Source of the DNA: Lucinisca nassula
Lineage: Eukaryota > Mollusca > Bivalvia > Lucinida > Lucinidae
Direction: 5' to 3'
Length of the DNA stretch: 64,000 bases
Assembly: GCA_963580285.1 (NCBI GenBank)
Contig: OY757014.1
Coordinates: forward strand, 100,938,072 to 101,002,071
This document shows, one piece after another, positions 52,786-62,570 of this stretch. Under the pieces are notes generated by a model, which did no database searches, had not been told where the DNA came from, and saw nothing but the letters and a program-made list of their open reading frames with translations. How positions within the stretch are numbered: the first letter of the stretch is position 1; each line of letters begins with the position of its first letter. Position numbers and translations under genes: made by a program.

Positions 52786-53080
52786 TCGTCATCACGAAAA
52801 CACGCCTATCTAATTTTGACCCCACTTCAACCCCACTTTTATATAGTAAAACTGGGGTTTACAGGGGTACACATTTTTTTCTTATTCTTATTTCTGCTCA
52901 AAAACATAGATTGTGGGTACTCGTTAGAACCGCTTCGGTGAAGCGTTTCTAACGAGTTCCCACAATCTATGTTTTGAGCAGAAATAAGAAAAATATCACA
53001 ATTTTTTATCTAAAAATTACCGTTTTTATGTCGGTGAAATTTACAATGTATTTGAATAGGCGTGTTTTTGTATTGTAGTA
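52786..53080 (+). mobile_element. MITE family E, copy 7
   Basis: Left end CATCACGAAAACACGCCTAT (52791), stem ACCCCACTTTTATATAG / CTGGGGTTTACAGGGG, central hairpin GATTGTGGGTACTCGTTAGA with tip CGCTTCGGTGAAGCG, right end TAGGCGTGTTTTTGTATTG (53057-53076). The best-kept full copy; its right end seeds the tandem array that follows. Confidence 0.8.
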
Positions 53081-53931
53081 ACACATACTGTATATTACAG
53101 GCGTCACAGAGCCTATAATTGTCCGTTTTTAATGTCGGTGAAATTGACAATGTATTTGAATAGGCGTGTTTTCGTAATGTAGTAACACATACTGTATATT
53201 ACAGGCGTCACAGAGCCTAAAATTGTCCGTTTTTTATGTCGGTGAAATTTACAATGTATTTGAATAGGCGTGTTTTCGTAATGTAGTAACACATACTGTA
53301 TATTACAGGCGTCACAGATCGCCCCCGCCCATCGGGGCTTGAAAAAATAGATTGGGCTGCATGATGCTTCCACGCAGAGCTGAAACCGACCGCACATGAG
53401 TACTGGTAAACGGCTTAGAGGTTCTAAGCTTACCCAGGAGAAGTGGTGCAAGTCGGCCCGTCCATGCATATTAACTCTAATGGTTTCATTGGGCGGCAGG
53501 GCTTGAGATGTCATTTCATCTTAATGTTGGGTAAAAGTCCCACAAAACTGGAAGCAACGTCTCCAAAATGACCTATACAGTGTTGACGGGGACGATACAC
53601 CTCAAATTAAACAAAACAAAACAGGCGTCACAGAGCCTTTAATTGTCCGTTTTTATGTCGGTGAAATTTACAATGTATTTGAATAGGAGTGTTTTCGTAA
53701 TATAGTAACACATAGTGTATATTACAGGCGTCACAGAGCCTAAAATTGTCCGTTTTTATGTCGGTGAAATTTACAATGTATTTGAATAGGCGTGTTTTCG
53801 TAATGTGGTAACATACTTTATATTACAGGCGTCACAGAGCCTAAAATGGTCCGTTTTAATGTCGGTGAAATTTACAATGTATTTGCATAGGCGTGTTTTC
53901 GTAATGTAGTAACACATACTGTATATTACAG
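53040..53931 (+). repeat. 104 bp tandem array repeating the exon 4 splice acceptor
   Basis: Six acceptor copies, AG ending at 53100, 53204, 53308, 53727, 53828 and 53931. The last is the true acceptor of the next exon. Each unit joins the right end of MITE E (TATTTGAATAGGCGTGTTTT), 23 bases of intron tail (ACACATACTGTATATTACAG) and about 21 bases of exon start (GCGTCACAGAGCCT). An S1 copy interrupts the third unit. Once the S1 is subtracted, spacing is 101-104 bp. Confidence 0.88.
53309..53628 (+). mobile_element. S1 repeat inserted in the acceptor array, with target duplication
   Basis: CAGGCGTCACAGA occurs on both sides (53306 and 53622), a 13 bp target duplication. S1 itself begins near CGCCCCCGCCCATCGGGGCT and ends ACCTCAAATTAAACAAAACA, so the tail is A-rich. 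Insertion length is about 315 bp including the duplication. This copy gives good limits for S1. Confidence 0.8.
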
Positions 53932-54128
53932 GCGTCACAGAACCTATAATTGTCATCACACAACAAAATGGAAGTATATCACCTCCAGACATGGATAACG
54001 ACGGCCTTTATGACCATAACCTTGATACAGTATGGAGAATAGATGTTCCAGCGGGATTTATAATAACATTTGAATTAAACTTATTCGGTATAGAAATTTC
54101 AAATGATTGCTTAAGAGATGGATTAACA
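53932..54128 (+). CDS. Exon: first half of CUB domain 2
   Basis: Acceptor GTATATTACAG before 53932 and donor GTAAGT after 54128. The 197 bases enter in phase 1, matching the kringle exon, and leave in phase 0, the same pattern as exon 1. The peptide runs GVTEPIIVITQQNGSI, SPPDMDNDGLYDHN, LDTVWRIDVPAGFIITFEL, NLFGIEISNDCLRDGLT. The SI.PP turn, YD.NLD..WRI and DCLRDGL match CUB strands and the third-cysteine region. The first two cysteines of a standard CUB are absent (W is preceded by T-V where C would stand). The second half should be an exon starting in phase 0 beyond this window. Confidence 0.83.
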
Positions 54129-54650
54129 GTAAGTGAACATTAAATGAAAAAAATATTCAAATCCGAGTTCTGAAAGAATAGTGAATCACTATTTTTCATA
54201 AGTCGTTTAAAATTTGGTAGCATGTCTACTATTTCGCTATACCTTTATGTATTTACGAAAATTATTCTTGTAAAAGTAGCACAAATCGTTTGTTTATAAT
54301 AGTATTATTACCCCCTGTGAAATAGTGTCCATAGCAGATAAAAGGCGGCCCTCTATAGAGTGCTAAGTTGCTCCTAAGTGGGGGTCATAATGTACTTAAA
54401 AACGAAAGAATAGATTCAATATTTATTCCACTAATTAGAATGCTTATATTTTGTAAAAAGGAATGTAATTTATAAGAAAAAATACAGAAAAAATATTTAC
54501 ATGTGTGTTATTTCTTTCATTGTAAGTATGACATAAGTTTGGTATGTAAACAAATTATTTTGAGGTAATAATTACAAACAACTGATGCATTTATAATACT
54601 TTTTTACAATGCTCAAGTGTAAATATTTTTTTTATTATAATTTATGATAA

Positions 54651-54685
<35 letters not shown>

Positions 54686-55004
54686 GCTGAGTCTGTTTTG
54701 TATTTCTTCTTCTCTCCTAATTGCTTTTAATTATCATAACGATAATATTCTCATGTAACTTAGTACATGCTATCATTTCTCTAAAATGATTATTTTTCTG
54801 TTGAAAAATTGTAATGTTTTCTCATATTTATACTCCAAATTTGGGTTCTGGGTGCATGTTAGAACTGTAACAGTACACTTCGGCCACAAAACCACCTTGG
54901 CTCCAAGACACCGACTAAATCCGACAGCCTGCCCGTACATATAATGTAGTTACATGTAAATCGTTATCTGTATGGGACTAAAAAGTTTGATAAGTTCATT
55001 CCTT
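54129..55004. other. Intron, AT-rich
   Basis: TTA trinucleotide run at about 54655-54685. CCCCCTGTGAAATAGTGTCC (54311) matches 29092. No further exon seen. Confidence 0.45.
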
Positions 55005-55204
55005 GAACGGACTTCGTGGCCTAGTGCATACGAATTTTAATCGTTAGGTCTTTAAACGCTGAAGGTAGAGACTGGTGCGGCAACGATAAGTCAGGCGGAT
55101 TTTCTCCGGGTATTCTGGTTTTCGCCCACCTCTACCTCTGATAAATGATCGGCTCGATATGAGTGCAATAATCATGAAAGGATCGTGAAACAAAATAAAA
55201 ATCA
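55005..55204 (+). mobile_element. S2 tRNA-derived SINE, diverged
   Basis: Box A TGGCCTAGTGCATACG, then ATTTTCTCCGGGTATTCTGG, TTTTCGCCCACCTCT and GGCTCGATATGAGTGCAA with an A-rich end. Box B region is eroded. Confidence 0.65.
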
Positions 55205-55691
55205 TTCCTCGTCGCCGTCAATCCCACTGATTAAATTAATTTAACCACAGACATTTCTGACTATCAACCAATAAAATCATTTAATACAATGTATTCGTGC
55301 AATTCAAATACTGCATGAAAACGGTGTAGTTCTGGTTCAGATGGTCAGGACCTGCACTGTTTGCAAATATACGGATTGTGGTATTCAGCGGGATAAGGGT
55401 TAATGAATTTCAGGTTACATGTAGTACACTATATAGCTGGCATGAACAAACAAAAGAGCCATTATTGATTTAAATTGCAGTCCTTCTTAACCATCTTATG
55501 GTTTATAACTCAACAAGAACATGCAATTCGTTAAAACCTTTTCTTTACATGAGATCAGCCCTTGTGTAGATAAGTCTCGCTAATAGGGTATATTGTAGAA
55601 GGGCGAATTGTTTGTTTGCACTGGAGTTGAACGGCCAAGTCAACAGTGTTTAGACCATTCTTGAGCCGGTCAGTTTATCTATACACACATT
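55205..55691. other. Intron, family F half copy
   Basis: GGTCAGGACCTGCACTGTTTGC at about 55345-55366 resembles family F. Nothing else recognised. Confidence 0.4.
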
Positions 55692-56012
55692 TCCTGGTCG
55701 GGCCCATCGGTGTCTAACTGTTGGTGTTCTTTTGCTCCAGCATTTCAGCTTTTTCTTGCTGTCGAGTCCTCACCGGTGTTTCACCTCTGTGGTTGTTTGA
55801 TTGTTTGTGTTCACGGAGATGTTGCACTGATGAGTTAGGAGGCCTTCATGCGGACTGAACAAATTATTTGTATAAATCGCGACGGAAGTAAGGCCGAGAA
55901 TTGTGGCCACGTAAAATCGATATAAGCCCCCTAGTGGAATTCTTTTCACTGACCGTTCCAAGGCGGTTCTTCTGTCGCGGTTTATTTTTCTTATGGTTTG
56001 TCTTTGAGTGTT
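55692..56012 (+). mobile_element. PLE 3' region fragment m, directly before PLE copy n
   Basis: TCGGGCCCATCGGTGTCTAA to GGTTTGTCTTTGAGTGTTTA. It stops short of the 3' tip and runs straight into the N-terminal coding part of copy n, the partial tandem order expected of a Penelope-like pseudo-LTR. Confidence 0.65.
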
Positions 56013-56186
56013 TACTTACTCTTAACTAGAGGCTATACTCAGCATACTCTCCGTCCTTACATTGATTCTGAAATTAATCAAAACGTCATTTCTTCAAAAT
56101 ATCCTTCATTAATAAGATTATGGATTTTATAGGTTTGCCCAGTATCTTCCGTGAGAGCTCGGTGCTTTCTTCCATTCCTGCTTATT

Positions 56187-56430
56187 TTTTTTTTTTTTTG
56201 GTTTGGGTTTTACGGCCCTTTCAAGATTATTTCACTCATATCGAGCCGATCGTTAATCAGAGGTGGGCGAAAACCGGAGTACCCGGCGAAAAACCACCTG
56301 ACCTTCCGTTGCAGAACTTGGCGTCTCACACGTGGCCCGAGCGAGGCTCGAACCTACGGCGGTGAGAGACCTAATGACTAAGAGTCAGCGCTCTTATCCA
56401 CTAGGCCACGGAGGCCCGTTCATTCCTGCT
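56187..56430 (-). mobile_element. S2 tRNA-derived SINE inserted in the PLE, with target duplication
   Basis: Reverse orientation: poly-T at 56187-56200, box B complement GAGGCTCGAACCTACGG at 56342, box A complement CCACTAGGCCACGGAGG at 56398. CATTCCTGCTTAT flanks both sides (56174-56186 and 56421-56433), a 13 bp target duplication. It interrupts the N-terminal PLE frame, so it is younger than the PLE. Confidence 0.88.
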
Positions 56431-57338
56431 TATATTCAAAATACTGAAACACCTATAACTTGCTATAAATATAACAAACCTGTTAGATCTATCATTTTTA
56501 ATTTTAATAAACTTGTTTCAGATCTTGATATTGATACTAATACTCCTGATTCATGTGATTGTAAAAACTCAGTGTATTGCGATCCTGCTGCTGGTCATGT
56601 AATTACTGGCAATTTGAAAATTATTCCTGATTCTAGGATAAGGAATATAATTGCTAAAGGACCGAAATATCGGTTTCCTTCTAAAATTGATTTCAGTAAA
56701 TGTAGAGATGAAATCGCTGCTTCCTTGAATAAATTCGGTAATCGATGGTAAAAGCGAGAGTATGTTCCGCATAAAGCCCTTAAGGACTGGAAACTTAGCA
56801 TTTTAAAACTAGTGAATAAACGTATTTCTTTCTATTCTCAAAATACTAACTTATTACCTCCTAAGCCTAAGACGTCTTTACGTCATCTTAAACTAGGTAT
56901 TCAAGAATTTCATAAGAAGTTTGTTTTGATCCCTGCGGACAAGGCCGCTAACAACGTCGTCGTTGTGTGACGGCTCCACTATGTTAACACGCTTCAGCAG
57001 GAGCTTGGTGGTATTAAGGCCTATGAACTTCAGCCTTTAGCTGAAGAGAGAGTTATATTAGATAAACATATTTGTCATTCAGCCACTAAGTTTGCTGTGT
57101 GTGTTACCGAAGGCCAAGACCAGCTTCCTACGCTATAAATGTTACCAAAACTTCATAAAAGACCTTGCAAAGCACGGTTTATTGCAAATTCTAGCTCTTG
57201 CACTACCACAACTTTCTAAACTATTAACTTCCTGTCTTACTGCTATTAAAACGCATGTGATTAAATATTGTGATAAATGCTTTGAAAGATCAGGAATAAA
57301 TCTGTTTTGGTCTATAAAAAATTCGAATGAGGTGTGGC

Positions 57339-57687
57339 GGCCGTAAAACGTCTCCCCGTTTTACCAACCATAGTGCAGTTTATATTTTACTTTTGGTCCT
57401 TTGAGATCAGCGTGTATATTCTGAGAAATTGGAAATAAATTATTGGTTTAGACTCATATCCTAGACAGGTTTTTAATTATTTGGACCCCATTTTGATTTA
57501 TATCAGTCTTTGAATCGACTGCCTAGTCGAAATTCGCAAAATTGCAGTTTGTGTCCTCTGGCTTTCGTTGTCGGATCATTACAGGGTCAATGATGAGGCT
57601 TTATTAGCCGAAACTGCGTAGTATGACCCATCTTCTTTCTTATGAATGTTTTTTTATTGCTCTTAAAGGAACTCATTTTTGATTTTT
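57339..57687 (+). mobile_element. RZ variant 1, single monomer inserted in PLE coding sequence
   Basis: From TGTGGCGGCCGTAAAACGTC to TCATTTTTGATTTTTATTT; the reverse orientation of 21004-21385, about 349 bp and missing roughly 30 bp. Marks ATTATTGGTTTAGACTCATA and GGACCCCATTTTGATTTATA are shared. It separates the finger and palm parts of the RT. Confidence 0.8.
57584..57629 (+). ncRNA. Hammerhead ribozyme, one core change
   Basis: GGGTCA, then ATGATGA (first C of the core replaced by A), stem II GGCT-TTATT-AGCC, GAAA, ACTGC/GTAGT with one mismatch, GTA, TGACCC. Stems I and II are perfect. The core change should reduce or abolish cleavage. Confidence 0.8.
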
Positions 57688-59360
57688 ATTTAAATAAATT
57701 AAAATCCAGACATTTTCGTGCTTCAAGTCTGTCTACATACGATTTTTCTACTCTTTACACTACACTTCCTCATAATCTTATAAAAAAAAGCTTAATGATT
57801 TAATTGAATCGGCCTTTATCAGAGAAGCTTCTCTGTACCTTGCATGTAATGTCAGAAATGCATTTTTCACTTCTAAAGAGCATAAGAATTATACACTTTG
57901 GACATGTCAGAAAGTGTGTGGTGCCCTCACCTTTCTACTTGACAATATTTATATTAGATTCGGTACTAAGTTATTTAAACAAATTGTGGGCATTCCGATG
58001 GGTACGAATTGCGCACCTCATGTGGCTGATCTATTCTTGTATTGTTATGAAAGAGACTTCATGTTGTCGCTTTCCATTGATAATCAATCTGAAATTATTG
58101 AAGCTTTTAGCTCCACTTCTAGATATTTAGATGATTTATTAAATATTGATAATACCTATTTCGATGGTTTGATCAGTCAGATTTACACCCCAGAACTTCA
58201 GTTAAATAAAGCAAATTCTTCTGATACCGAGGCCCCGTTTTTGGATTTACATCTTTCTATTGTAGATGGGTTTGTTTCATGCAAAATTTATGATAAACGC
58301 GATGACTTTGATTTTGAGATTGTAAATTTTCCGTTTTTGGATGGTGATGTTCCTCGTGCGCCATCCTATGGCGTTTATATTTCGCAATTAATTCGATTTG
58401 CTAGAGTGTGTAGTCATGTAACTGACTTCAACACTCGTAATAATTTATTAACGGCTAAACTTCATAATCAGGGTTAACGGTACCATAAACTACGCAAAGC
58501 CTTTTCAAAATTTTATAGACGCCATTCTGATTTAATTTCAAAATTCAATATTGGACTTAAATCTCTTCTGCAACAAGGTCAATCGGAACCCGAATTTTAT
58601 GGTGACTTAGTATATAAATTCAGAAAAATATATAACCGCAATGACTTTAGCACCCAATTTCGTAAAATATTTCTTCGATATAAAAAGATTGGGTACAACA
58701 TGGATATTATACGACAGACGGCATGCATGGTAGTTAACCCAATCACGGTTGGCAACTTTGCTTCCCTCTTTAATTGCAGGCCGGTGGGTCAGGCCTCAGA
58801 TTCTATGACGGTACCAACGTAAAGGCTTATTTAGAATTAGAGAGATCTAATTCAAGGTATTGTTGGTTGGTGCCTGATGCTCTGTCTCTGGTCGGGCCCA
58901 TCCAGCATTTCAGTGGTTTCTTGCTGTCGAGTCCTCACCATTGTCTCACCTCTGTGGTTCTTTGATTATTTGTGTTTACGGAGATGTTGCACTGATGAGT
59001 TTGAAGGCCTTCATGCGGACTTAACAAATAATTTGTCTAAATCGCGAGGGCGAGGATTGTGGCCACGTAAAATCGATTTAAGCCCCCCCAGTGGAAATCT
59101 TTCCACTGACCGTTCCAAGGCGGTTCTTCTGTGGCGATTTATTTATGTTGTTGTTTGTTACTTACGGTGTGTATCGCTTGTTTCTTTTTTATTTTGGATG
59201 GCCATATGGCCATTTTGTGGGAAAGTAACTGACCTAAAGGCCTTCCTTTGTTTAAGTTTCCATTATGGTCTGGTCGCTTAATGTTTGTATTTCTTTCCCT
59301 TTGGTGTCTTTGTTGGGTGGTGTAAGTTAATTGTATCAATTCCTGATCTTTGTTTTACTT

Positions 59361-59565
59361 CTACTTTGTATTGCTTGTATTATTTTGTTTTGGATAACCA
59401 ATTGGCCATTTTGTGGGAAAGTAACTGTCCGTTTGGCTTTCCGCTGTTGATGTTTCCACTAGGGTCTGGTTGATTCATGTTTGTGTTTCTTTCCCGTAGG
59501 TGTCTTTGATGGGAGCCGAGGGTTAATTGTTTTTATTCCTGATCATTGCCTTCACTTCTGCTTTA
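59361..59565 (+). mobile_element. PLE 3' tip, partial tandem copy o
   Basis: TTGTATTATTTTGTTTTGGA to GCCTTCACTTCTGCTTTATA; repeats the last 200 bp of the 3' region directly after copy n. Confidence 0.7.
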
Positions 59566-59775
59566 TACGTAAGCGGCTAACCAGTACAGTGCACATTCTT
59601 TCTCCAACACATGCCAACTGCCCGTCTAGAATCAACGGAAGGGAGAGATTGACCGCAGAAAAGATTTCATGATCAATCTCCACGTAAGAATGTTGCTAAC
59701 ACCGGTAGGTATCGAACACACGTCCTCCTGGTCACCAGTAATCCGACCGAGCTACCGAGCTACCGAGGCCGGCTT
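59566..59775 (-). repeat. S4 tRNA-like SINE
   Basis: Reverse strand: GGCCTCGGTAGCTCGGTAGC (box A-like TAGCTCGGT), GTGTTCGATACCTACCGG (box B-like), then TTAGCAACATTCTTACGTGG and ATCAATCTCTCCCTTCCG. One copy only here. Confidence 0.65.
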
Positions 59776-59929
59776 TAGAAATGTGGAACTCAATAAATAA
59801 CCAGGCGTTAGTTATCTCTTTTCCAAGATCATTGTTATCAGTTTTCACACATTTAGAAATTCCTATTTGTTTGCCTTTTAGCATATTTAAAGACAGCCAA
59901 TAACAAGTATACGATATTTATTTATTCAT

Positions 59930-59960
<31 letters not shown>

Positions 59961-60094
59961 TAACATTAGCCACATTTCTGAATATTAGTCACTCGAATTA
60001 CTTGATATGATATTCATTTTAAATACGCAAACTGAATGACAAACAGTGTAGATCCAGATCAGATGTCCATTTGGAGTAATAAACACCTCTCTAA
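59776..60094. other. Intron, (TTTA)n microsatellite
   Basis: ATTTATTTATTT run at about 59917-59960. ACAAACAGTGTAGATCCAGA at 60038 is a family F trace. Confidence 0.6.
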
Positions 60095-60410
60095 ATAGAA
60101 ATAAAGGCAATAATTATCCCACGCCTCCCATCAGAGACGTCAAAGGGAAAGAAACATAAACACGAAATAACTAGACCCTAATTGGAAACAACAATAGCGG
60201 AAAGCCAAAAGGAAATTCATTTTCCCACAAAATGGCCAATTGGCCATCCAAATAAAAAGACATAAGCGATACACACACTCAAAAACAAACCATTACAAAC
60301 ATAAATCGCGACAGAAGAACTGCCTTGGAACAGTAAACGAAAGAAAATCAGTTGAGCGGAGCGGGGCTTGAATCGATTTTACGCGGCCGCAATCCTCGCA
60401 CTTCCTTGGG
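60095..60410 (-). mobile_element. PLE 3'-end fragment p
   Basis: AAATAGAAATAAAGGCAATA through ACAAAATGGCCAATTGGCCA to TTTTACGCGGCCGCAATCCT. Confidence 0.65.
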
Positions 60411-60659
60411 TTCATGGGGGTATTCATATGTTTTCCATAATTTTCCTCCATGTCATAGGTTGCATATTATTATATTTCTTAATTCTGCTAGAAAACAGAG
60501 AACTTTGATACTTGTTCAATCGTTCTCAACGAGATGGTTTATCGCATAGACCTGTTAACTTAATGAGTCCTTCAAAATATGAAAAGGATCTAAGAAATGA
60601 CTTGTTTGCAAATATACAGATTAATATTTAAACTAGTTACGATTAACGGTTGTCACAGG
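60411..60659. other. Intron, nothing recognised
   Basis: No feature recognised. Confidence 0.35.
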
Positions 60660-60757
60660 CGCATTCTGATCAGTCTAGCTGATTGAGACGGTTCTAACGA
60701 GTACACACAATTTATGTCTTCGAGCAGAAAAAAGTAAACAATATATACCTCTGTAAA

Positions 60758-61112
60758 TATGTTCTATAAAAGGGTTATCCTTTGGAAGCAAGGAATGCAC
60801 CACAGAACTGGAAAATATGAAATGTACATGTTTTCTGGGCAGACTTGCTGGTTTCGGCCAATTAGGCCTCATCAGTGACCCTCAAATATTTTCAAATTCC
60901 ACAAAAGAATCAATGACCCCAAAGGACAAGAAAATATAAACTACACTATAATGTAGGGCAAGGAGACTTTTTACGGCCGCCACACATTCCCAGACACCAG
61001 CTGTAGTGACGTTAAATAATTATGTTCTATATGAAAATATGAAATGTATATGTTTTCTGGGCCAGACTAGCTAGTTTCGGCAAATTAGGCAAATATGAAG
61101 TGTACATGTTTT
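60758..61112 (-). mobile_element. RZ variant 2, tandem of about 1.3 monomers
   Basis: Starts TATGTTCTATAAAAGGGTTA; the same start TATGTTCTATA returns at 61021 after one unit of about 264 bp, including TTTTTACGGCCGCCACACAT and GACACCAGCTGTAGTGACG, which match variant 1. CTGTAAA at 60751-60757 and 61113-61119 is a target duplication of 7 bp. No ORF. Confidence 0.8.
60837..60881 (-). ncRNA. Hammerhead ribozyme, intact core but weak stem III
   Basis: Minus strand: GGGTCA, CTGATGA, GGCC-TAATT-GGCC, GAAA, then CCAGCAAG in place of CTAGCTAG, triplet GTC, TGCCC (one base lost from stem I). Core bases are kept. A second, truncated motif at 61061-61083 lacks the CTGATGA half. Confidence 0.75.
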
Positions 61113-61189
61113 CTGTAAACCCCAATTTTTCCTATATAAACTGGAGAGGTTTTCATTACACGGGCTTATTAACATTTTTTGTTTATTAG

Positions 61190-61325
61190 ATTTGAGGTTT
61201 AACGTCACCGTCAACACTCAATCTGTCATTTTGGAGACGATGCTTCCAATATGTGGGAATTTTACCTGCTATTGAGATGAAATGACATCTGAAGCCCTGT
61301 AGCGCAATGAAACCAATAGGGTCTG
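61190..61325 (-). repeat. S1 repeat, reverse fragment
   Basis: TTTGAGGTTTAACGTCACCG, GACGATGCTTCCAATATGTG, GAAATGACATCTGAAGCCCT. Confidence 0.65.
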
Positions 61326-61329
61326 GGTC

Positions 61330-62570
61330 TAATCACAAGGAACAAGAATATATATGACTATTAGTTGGGGATCTTAATGGTGTCTGAGATATATGGCCTT
61401 AAATTATGAAGTGGAGGGGTGTGCCATGGCATTAACACATTGCCCCAGCACAAATACACCCATGGTTGATGTGACTGAATGAGTCTTATCCAGGGAACAC
61501 AAATATACAAGCCCCCGCCCATAGGGGCTTGAAGAAATATATGGGCTGCATGATGCTTCCACGCAGAGCTTAATCCGGCCCGCACACTAGTACTGGTAAA
61601 CCGCTTAGAGGATCTAAGCCTGTCCAGGAACCGCGGTGCGAGGCGGACCGTCCATGCTAATAAACCCTATTGGTTTCATTGGGCGACAGGGCTTGAGATG
61701 TCATTTCATCTCAATGTCGGGTAAAAGTCCCACAAAATTGGAAGCAACGTCTCCAAAATGACCTGTACAGTGTTGACGGGGACGTTAAACCTCAAATCAA
61801 ACAAACAAACACAAAGATACATGCCTTAGGGGTTGGGATCTGAACAGTTTCTGAGATATATGGCATTTTATGAAGTGGAGGGTTGGGGCATGGCCCCAGC
61901 GCGCCCTGGGAGACCCCTTGGTTGGTATCACTAAATGTGTCTTATCAAAAGGAACAAGAGTTTATATGGTTTAGGGATGGGGATCTAAATAGTTTCTTTG
62001 GAAAATCTAAGATGCCATAGCAACCAAACTAAAGAGCCAAATTTCATAAAAAAAACACAAAATCTGTAAAGGCATATAAGTTAAATATGACTATAAACTC
62101 TCAGCCTCACAGAGCATACGGTTTCTGAGGAGATATTTTTTAAGTATTTTTTTTCTATTTTGATTTTCATTTTGGTTTCCATGTCAACCAATAAAAATGA
62201 GAAGTAGGCCTAAAATCATATGGCAGATGGTAGATTGCCTAAGGAATAATTCTATGAAAATTTTGTCAAAATATCTGCAGAGACTTGGCAGTAAATGCCA
62301 TTTTCAAATTTTCCCCATTATAAGTCTATGGAAAATCTGAGTTGCCATAGCAACCACAGTAATGAGCTGAATTTCATAAAAAACATAAACTTTCAATTCC
62401 CCAACCTAAGGATGCTAAGATGAAATTTGGGCCAAATCGGTCTAGCGGCTTCGGAGGAGATGTTGTTTGAAAGGGTTGACGTCACACGACATACGACGAC
62501 GCAGACGACGACGACGGACAACTGGCTATCCTATATGCTCCCCCGGAGCCTTCGGCTCTGGTGAGCTAAA
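61330..62570 (+). repeat. H4: Helitron-like repeat, same family as H1, split by S1
   Basis: Units with GGAACAAGAATATATATG (61338) and GATCTGAACAGTTTCTGAG (61838) as in H1; then the AAAATCTGAGTTGCCATAGC block, CGACGACGACGGACAACTGG, hairpin GAGCCTTCGGCTC and end GGTGAGCTAAA at 62570. S1 lies at 61512-61805. Confidence 0.65.
61512..61805 (+). mobile_element. S1 repeat, well-kept copy inside H4
   Basis: GCCCCCGCCCATAGGGGCTT, GGGCTGCATGATGCTTCCAC, GTCTCCAAAATGACCTGTAC, GGGGACGTTAAACCTCAAAT, tail AAACAAACAAAC. ACACAAATATAC before and ACACAAAGATAC after form a target duplication of about 12 bp with one mismatch. Confidence 0.75.

Larger units (their letters stand above)
56013..59360 (+). pseudogene. 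Penelope-like element, most complete copy (n)
   Basis: N-terminal part from 56020 with RPYIDSEINQNVISS-type sequence; LPSIFRESSVLSSIPAY, then an S2 insertion, then NTETPITCYKYNKPV, SDLDIDTNTPDSCDCKNSVY and ITGNLKIIPDSRIRNI. Next come LKLGIQEFHKKFVLIPADKA, a finger-region mark, and FERSGINLFWSIKNSNEV before an RZ insertion. RT resumes with STYDFSTLYTTLPHNLI (first catalytic aspartate), KQIVGIPMGTNCAPHVADLF, SRYLDDLLNIDN (catalytic pair), LNKANSSDTEAPFLDLHLS and FDFEIVNFPFLDGDVP, ending near 58820 with the 3' region to 59360. Stops near 56750 and 56968 and frameshifts near 57137, 58010 and 58477 make it dead. No GIY-YIG domain follows in this copy. Confidence 0.85.
60660..61175 (+). mobile_element. 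MITE family E, copy 8, split by an RZ tandem
   Basis: Left piece: GAGACGGTTCTAACGAGTAC, TTATGTCTTCGAGCAGAAAA, ATACCTCTGTAAA. Right piece from 61113: CTGTAAACCCCAATTTTTCC, TATAAACTGG. The RZ insertion between is bounded by CTGTAAA on both sides. Confidence 0.7.
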
